Of a stretch of DNA of 64,000 nucleotides, positions 60,642 to 64,000 are shown one piece after another (positions within the stretch are counted from its first letter, which is position 1; every line of letters begins with the position of its first letter). The translations under genes were made by a program, and so were the position numbers. The notes below the pieces were generated by a model. That model ran no database searches. It was not told the origin of the DNA and saw nothing but the letters and a program-made list of their open reading frames with translations. Source of the DNA: Owenweeksia sp964619125 (GTDB lineage: Bacteria; Bacteroidota; Bacteroidia; Flavobacteriales; Schleiferiaceae); NCBI GenBank assembly GCA_964619125.1, contig CAZUCA010000004.1, forward strand, positions 19,748 through 83,747, read 5' to 3'.

Positions 60642-61253
60642 TTAAAACAGTCCTCTGGTAGTGCGGGGGTCGGGTGCGTTTTTAGTCCATTCAAGGGGGC
60701 CATCACAAAGCACTTCTATCACCATGGTATTGTCTTCTTTGAAGTAATCGAGCAGGCTTTTTTTCCAGAGCTTAAAGTTTTCTTCGGTATAATCGGAGCA
60801 GGCATAGGTAAGGGTGATGATACTGAGATCGTTGATGAGAATAATGGTGGGCTTGGCATAGTCGTAGGTGCGCATATTGCGTCCGGGGCGCAGCTTTTTG
60901 TGGCCAATGAAATCCTCAAGCCAGTCTGATAGGGCATATTGGCGGTCGAGCAGGGTGGGGTAGGAGTACACTGAAAAATAAAACTTACTGTAACCGCGAT
61001 TGCCCAGGTTGTTTTCAATCTTTTCCCTGCTCTTGAGCATGAATTTGTCTTTCCACTCCGGATCGGTGTCGTCGATGTAACCCATGTCGGGATCCTTGAT
61101 ATTGAGGTATTTCATCTCGTAACTTTCCTCAAAGTCAGTTTTTAAGGCCTTTACTTTTTGTCGCAGCTCGTCGTTCTGGGCCTGTAATCCAAGGCTGAAA
61201 AAAATTATGGCCAGGAGAAAAATAAGGGGAGCAGAGGGGGTTTTCGTAGTCAT
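60642..61253 (-). CDS. secreted protein of unknown function
   Basis: A 203-residue protein with an N-terminal hydrophobic signal (about 10-26, ending LQAQ). The mature part is mixed helix and strand, with EESYEMKYLNIKDPDMGYIDDTDPEW near 43-68 (shown only in outline), SKFYFSVYSYPTLLDRQYAL and TYDYAKPTIILINDLSIITL as the clearest segments. No domain is recognised. It lies between two terminators and so looks monocistronic. Confidence 0.55.
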   Translation of the reverse strand: MTTKTPSAPLIFLLAIIFFSLGLQAQNDELRQKVKALKTDFEESYEMKYLNIKDPDMGYIDDTDPEWKDKFMLKSREKIENNLGNRGYSKFYFSVYSYPTLLDRQYALSDWLEDFIGHKKLRPGRNMRTYDYAKPTIILINDLSIITLTYACSDYTEENFKLWKKSLLDYFKEDNTMVIEVLCDGPLEWTKNAPDPRTTRGLF

Positions 61254-61320
61254 ACTCTAGGGTTATAAGATTTTCAACAGCAATTAAATCTAACTGTCTG
61301 AAAATAAATATTAAAAATTG

Positions 61321-61353
61321 TTTGGTTAGTTAAATTCTTTCGGCTTATATTTG
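61321..61353 (+). promoter_or_regulatory. full-consensus promoter upstream of a candidate small RNA/attenuator
   Basis: TTTG at 61321-61324 is followed after 21 bases by TATATTTG at 61346-61353. It is one of the best matches to the Bacteroidota promoter in the window. Transcription would begin near 61357, more than 100 bases before the next gene's ATG and ahead of a strong terminator. Confidence 0.65.
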
Positions 61354-61356
61354 TCT

Positions 61357-61437
61357 CAGAGTAGAGTTTTCAAATGTTTCATGACTTGACCTTTTAGGTT
61401 TATTAAGCCTCTCCGCCCGGAGAGGCTTTTTATTTTT
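61357..61437 (+). ncRNA. candidate small RNA or attenuator leader of about 80 nucleotides
   Basis: The stretch lies between a consensus promoter and a strong rho-independent terminator and contains no ordinary gene. It holds one seven-codon reading frame, ATG at 61374 to TAG at 61397, encoding MFHDLTF, whose stop is 7 bases before the terminator stem. Two readings are possible: an independent small RNA, or a leader whose terminator controls the DUF481 gene 31 bases further on. No alternative anti-terminator fold is obvious by eye, and no known RNA family is recognised. Confidence 0.4.
61405..61437 (+). terminator. intrinsic terminator between the 61.3-kb promoter and the DUF481 gene
   Basis: A 10-base perfect stem, AAGCCTCTCC/GGAGAGGCTT (61405-61414 with 61419-61428), has a GCCC loop and is followed by a long T-rich tract. 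It precedes, rather than follows, the gene on the same strand. Confidence 0.9.
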
Positions 61438-61467
61438 ACAGCCATCTTAAAAAACGATACTCCCTTT

Positions 61468-62232
61468 ATGTTAGTACACAGCTTCCGGCTGGCCATTCTC
61501 ATCTTTTTTATCTCTGTTTCCGCCAGTGCGCAAATTATAAATATTGAGTCGCAGCGTTTTAACAGTGACTCGATTGGCTGGTCGGGCAACTGGAACCTCA
61601 GTGCCAACTACACTAAAAACACCAACCAGCTTTTTACCCTCAGCCATAATCTTGCCATAAAATTCAGCAAGGGCCGCAGTACCTGGCTCTTTCTCAATAC
61701 CATCAACGGATCCTATGCCAACCAGCAGGTGTTGCAAAACCGGCTGTTGGGCCATTTGCGCTACAATTATCGGCAAAATAAATGGCTTACCTACGAAGCA
61801 TTGTTGCAGGCCCAACGCAATGTGCCCCTGAAAATAGAACAACGTATACTGGCCGGGGCCGGCCCCCGCTTTACCCTCCTTAAGCAGCAGCGAAAAGCAT
61901 TAAATCTGGGAAGCCTGCTGTTGTACGAGGAAGATTCGGAGCTGGAGCGGGAAGTGGTGCACCACGACTTGCGGCTAAGTACCTACCTCGCTTTCAGTTA
62001 TCGCACTGAGGGTAGTTTAAGCCTCAATACTGTGGCTTATTACCAGCCGCGCATTGATAAATGGGAAGATTATCGGCTTAGCCTTCAGACCCAGCTTGGT
62101 TTTAAAATCCTTAAAAACCTGGCCTTTATCAGTACCCTTACCCTGGCTTATGACGCCTTTCCGGCCTATAGTGAGTCGCAAATCCCCAAACTCACCATTG
62201 AGTGGACCAATGGCATCAGTTACCGCTTTTAG
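61468..62232 (+). CDS. DUF481-family outer-membrane protein
   Basis: A 254-residue protein with a signal peptide (1-21, ending ASAQ). The mature part is made of alternating beta-strands: WSGNWNLSANYTKNTNQLF, YNYRQNKWLTYEALLQAQRN, and AGAGPRFTLLKQQRKALN, matching the DUF481 (YdiY-like) barrel family, which is salt-induced in some proteobacteria. It ends in SYRF, typical of an outer-membrane barrel. Its only visible promoter lies ahead of a strong terminator, so expression may require read-through. Its stop overlaps the convergent zinc-motif gene by 4 bases. Confidence 0.78.
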   Translation: MLVHSFRLAILIFFISVSASAQIINIESQRFNSDSIGWSGNWNLSANYTKNTNQLFTLSHNLAIKFSKGRSTWLFLNTINGSYANQQVLQNRLLGHLRYNYRQNKWLTYEALLQAQRNVPLKIEQRILAGAGPRFTLLKQQRKALNLGSLLLYEEDSELEREVVHHDLRLSTYLAFSYRTEGSLSLNTVAYYQPRIDKWEDYRLSLQTQLGFKILKNLAFISTLTLAYDAFPAYSESQIPKLTIEWTNGISYRF

Positions 62233-62801
62233 AGTAGCAGTACCCGGTCACCCGAAAAGAGCTCCCGCAGTTCAGGCGGGCCGCCCAGGTTTTCCTGCAT
62301 AAAGCGGTTGAGCTCATCACGGGTGCTCTTCGATAGCAGCTCCTGGATTTCCTCCACAATTTCACCGCTTATCATATACATACCCTCCATGGGCATGAGT
62401 TGCGAGCCGCGGCAGTGGGCATAAATCTGGTACTCTGAGCAGTCATTAAGCGCTTTGCCACTTATCATGCATTGCTCTATCTGATCATCAAGCAGGGCCG
62501 GATTATGGTGAGCCTGTTGCTGTACCCGCTCTTTAAAATAGTTCTGAATGGCCTGGAGTGATTCCTGCGACAGGCTTCTGCGTAAATCTTCCGCACAGCT
62601 TCGACAGATCGCATATTCAAAGATCAGCTGCTCGCCGCCGTTGTCGGCCCGTTTATAGGCCTTCTCAATCATATATTCCGACTGCTCATCAAAAGGCCTG
62701 TCGCAGATGGAGCACTGGACGAAGGGCCGTTCCTCGAGAGAATTATGAAATTTTTTGGGAATCTTCAAAACCTTGATTGGATTGGGCTTACAAAGGTACA
62801 T
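62229..62801 (-). CDS. small protein with CxxC zinc-finger-like motifs
   Basis: A 190-residue probably cytoplasmic protein. Near the N-terminus VQCSICDRPFDEQSEYMIEK and, 30 residues later, AICRSCAEDLRRSLS form two CxxC pairs, the layout of a small zinc-binding domain. The rest is helical (SQESLQAIQNYFKERVQQQAH) with a further CMISGKALNDCSEY and YAHCRGSQL. No named family is recognised. ATG 62801 was chosen (MYLCKPNPIKVLKIP); a TTG at 62852 would add an unconserved, basic stretch. It converges with the DUF481 gene. Confidence 0.6.
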   Translation of the reverse strand: MYLCKPNPIKVLKIPKKFHNSLEERPFVQCSICDRPFDEQSEYMIEKAYKRADNGGEQLIFEYAICRSCAEDLRRSLSQESLQAIQNYFKERVQQQAHHNPALLDDQIEQCMISGKALNDCSEYQIYAHCRGSQLMPMEGMYMISGEIVEEIQELLSKSTRDELNRFMQENLGGPPELRELFSGDRVLLL

Positions 62802-62855
62802 GCTTAGAGCCAGAAATGTTTTTGGTGGAAATTTTAATTTTTTTCGGGACACCTC

Positions 62856-62885
62856 TTTGTCGAAATCAAAACTGTTGTATATTTG
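62856..62885 (+). promoter_or_regulatory. promoter of tRNA-Val(UAC)
   Basis: TTTG (62856-62859), 18 bases, then TATATTTG (62878-62885). The tRNA begins 50 bases downstream, so a leader of about 45 bases would be trimmed by RNase P. Confidence 0.65.
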
Positions 62886-62934
62886 CCGTCCCGTTTGAGA
62901 GATGAGCGCATTTCGAGGGAAATAAAGATTGAAA

Positions 62935-63009
62935 GGGAGCTTAGCTCAGTTGGTTCAGAGCATCTCGTTTACACCGAGGGGGTCGGGGGTTCGAATCCCT
63001 CAGCTCCCA
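62935..63009 (+). tRNA. tRNA-Val, anticodon UAC
   Basis: A full 75-base cloverleaf: acceptor GGGAGCT/AGCTCCC, D-stem GCTC/GAGC, anticodon stem TCTCG/CGAGG with loop TTTACAC (anticodon TAC), a 5-base variable loop, and T-arm with TTCGAAT. The discriminator is A and CCA is not encoded. Reads GUA and probably other valine codons. Confidence 0.96.
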
Positions 63010-63020
63010 CTTTCACACCC

Positions 63021-63051
63021 AAAGCCTTAGCAAAACGCTAAGGCTTTTTTT
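63021..63051 (+). terminator. intrinsic terminator of tRNA-Val(UAC)
   Basis: An 11-base perfect stem, AAAGCCTTAGC/GCTAAGGCTTT, with an AAAAC loop and a run of seven T. It ends the tRNA transcript just before the Bax-inhibitor gene. Confidence 0.92.
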
Positions 63052-63122
63052 ATGCCCTGCAGTAGCAGGTTGCAAAAGGCTGGTTTTTTATACATTGTTG
63101 CTCAAATCAATCTCAAAACAAG

Positions 63123-63824
63123 ATGGAAAACCTTGAAAACCCTAATCTAAACTTAAGCCAGGTCTAGGCAGCAGAGAGGGCAACTTTTTATAAAAGAACC
63201 TATGGTCACCTGGCTATGGCCTTTCTTCTCTTTATCGTTATTGAAGCTTTTTTTCTGAGTTCTCCTGCCATTGTGGACCTTGGTCTTAGCATGACGCAGG
63301 GATACACCTGGCTGATTGTTCTTGGTGGCTTTATGCTGGTTACCAATTTTGCCGAAAGATGGGCTGCCGGTACTGGCAATCCTCAAATGCAGTACCTGGG
63401 CTTTATCCTGTATATAGTGGCAGAGGCCTTCATTTTTGTGCCCCTGCTTTACGTCGCCATGTTTTATGCCGGCGATCCGAATTTGCTCTATAAAGCTTTA
63501 GTGGTTACCCTGGGTTTATTTACTGCCCTTACCGCAGTGGTATTCTTTAGCGGCAAGGACTTTTCATTTTTGCGTACCGCTATTATGGTGGGTGGCATAG
63601 TGGCGCTTTGTATTATTGGCGCCGGTATCGTTTTTGGCTTTGACCTGGGCCTGGTGTTTATGGGCGGTATGATTCTGCTGGCATCGGCCTCTATTCTTTA
63701 CCAGACTTCCAATATTATGCATAAGTATGACAGCTCGCAGTATGTTGTGGCCTCGCTGGGCCTGTTTGCGTCTTTTATGCTACTGCTGTGGTATGTGATC
63801 TCATTTTTCCTCAGCCGAGACTAA
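63123..63824 (+). pseudogene. Bax inhibitor-1 (YccA) family membrane protein, interrupted by an in-frame TAG
   Basis: The frame from ATG 63123 reads MENLENPNLNLSQV, then TAG at 63165-63167, then AAERATFYKRTYGHLAMAF and onward. The segment after the stop matches the conserved start of BI-1 family proteins (x-ER-x-F-x-x-TY-x-HL), so the gene has been cut by a single nonsense codon. About seven membrane helices follow, with LGFILYIVAEAFIFVPLLYV, an NFAERWAAG turn and SASILYQTSNIMHKYD near the end, all family-typical. BI-1 proteins act in calcium and stress homeostasis. A shorter protein starting at ATG 63216 (202 residues) would lose only the family's cytoplasmic N-terminus. A sequencing error would also explain the stop. 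Confidence 0.75.
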
Positions 63825-63847
63825 CTTCGCTTAGCCCGAAAGAAATT

Positions 63848-63876
63848 AAAACCGGCTCCGTGGAGGCGGTTTTTTT
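63848..63876 (+). terminator. intrinsic terminator after the Bax-inhibitor gene
   Basis: AAAACCG, an internal G-G mismatch, CTCC, loop GT, then GGAG and CGGTTTT, followed by seven T: an interrupted stem of about ten pairs. It closes the Bax-inhibitor unit ahead of the next tRNA gene. Confidence 0.8.
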
Positions 63877-63900
63877 ATGACCGTTATTTTCACCTTCGGG

Positions 63901-63931
63901 TTTGGAGTTTCGGGTGAGCACAGTACTTTTG
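63901..63931 (+). promoter_or_regulatory. promoter of tRNA-Val(GAC)
   Basis: TTTG (63901-63904), 19 bases, then TACTTTTG (63924-63931), a full consensus match. The tRNA starts 9 bases after the box, so the primary transcript begins only a few bases before the mature 5' end. Confidence 0.7.
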
Positions 63932-63940
63932 GGGTGTTAC

Positions 63941-64000
63941 GGGACATTAGCTCAGTTGGTTCAGAGCACTACCTTGACAGGGTAGGGGTCACTGGTTCGA
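63941..64000 (+). tRNA. tRNA-Val, anticodon GAC, cut by the window edge
   Basis: Acceptor 5' strand GGGACAT, D-arm GCTC/GAGC, anticodon stem CTACC/GGTAG with loop TTGACAG (anticodon GAC) and the start of the T-arm (TGGTTCGA) are visible; the 3' end lies beyond base 64000. Read GUC and GUU codons. Confidence 0.92.

Noticed and set aside
1..64000. CRISPR arrays, insertion sequences, prophage or integrated element
   Set aside because: No direct-repeat arrays, transposases, integrases or phage structural genes were seen on either strand.

Overview
This 64-kb window reads as an ordinary, gene-dense chromosome segment of a Bacteroidota bacterium, most likely in or near Flavobacteriia. The evidence is a secreted protein ending in a type IX secretion (T9SS) sorting domain, several Bacteroidota-style outer-membrane barrels, SprT/PurK/PurE and DsbD forms typical of the phylum, and repeated promoter boxes of the form TAnnTTTG (often with TTTG 18-21 bases upstream) instead of sigma-70 -35/-10 boxes. 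Shine-Dalgarno sequences are not evident and several genes start with GTG or TTG. I cannot name a genus. No phage, insertion sequence, CRISPR array or integrated element is visible, and no gene-free stretch exceeds 300 bases.

Layout. 1-2.6 kb: end of aroA, a secreted alkaline phosphatase and, convergent with it, an HD-domain/Pycsar-type membrane protein. 2.7-5.5 kb: an outer-membrane pair (PorV/PorQ-like barrel, helix-hairpin-helix barrel). 5.6-9.2 kb: a propeller sensor kinase with its LytTR response regulator. 9.2-11.6 kb: a leftward operon of tiny lipoprotein, SprT-like protein, purK, purE. 11.7-13.2 kb: mlaE-mlaF lipid transporter. 13.3-18.4 kb: T9SS cargo protein and gcvP. 18.5-22 kb: UbiA-like membrane protein, kynU, kmo (tryptophan to 3-hydroxyanthranilate). 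22.2-28.4 kb: a 1108-residue propeller/barrel envelope protein, nth, a PEGA-like protein and lipoprotein pair, bcp, a YopX-like protein. 28.4-37.2 kb: a leftward run of hybrid kinase, pabB, tilS, dsbD. 37.3-41.9 kb: lpdA, prfB, ArsC-like reductase, a secreted protein. 41.9-49.3 kb: M48 and S9 peptidases, dienoyl-CoA-reductase-like SDR, glycerophosphodiesterase, small protein, TPR lipoprotein. 49.4-53.2 kb: recA, comM/yifB, alcohol dehydrogenase. 53.3-60.5 kb: a tightly overlapping operon of a MORN-repeat/TPR protein, a DUF3857-transglutaminase and a transglutaminase-dead relative. 60.6-64 kb: secreted and outer-membrane proteins, a candidate small RNA or attenuator, a zinc-motif protein, two tRNA-Val genes and a Bax-inhibitor-1 gene broken by an in-frame stop.

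Most interesting: the lone HD-Pycsar effector-like fusion with an 18-base perfect palindrome upstream; the promoter-plus-terminator unit at 61.3-61.4 kb lying in front of a DUF481 gene; the stop codon in the Bax-inhibitor gene; an endonuclease III lacking all iron-sulfur cysteines; the MORN/transglutaminase/pseudo-transglutaminase operon; a 40-codon lipoprotein coupled to SprT; and promoters that abut start codons, suggesting leaderless or nearly leaderless mRNAs. All functions are read from sequence motifs only; no search was run.
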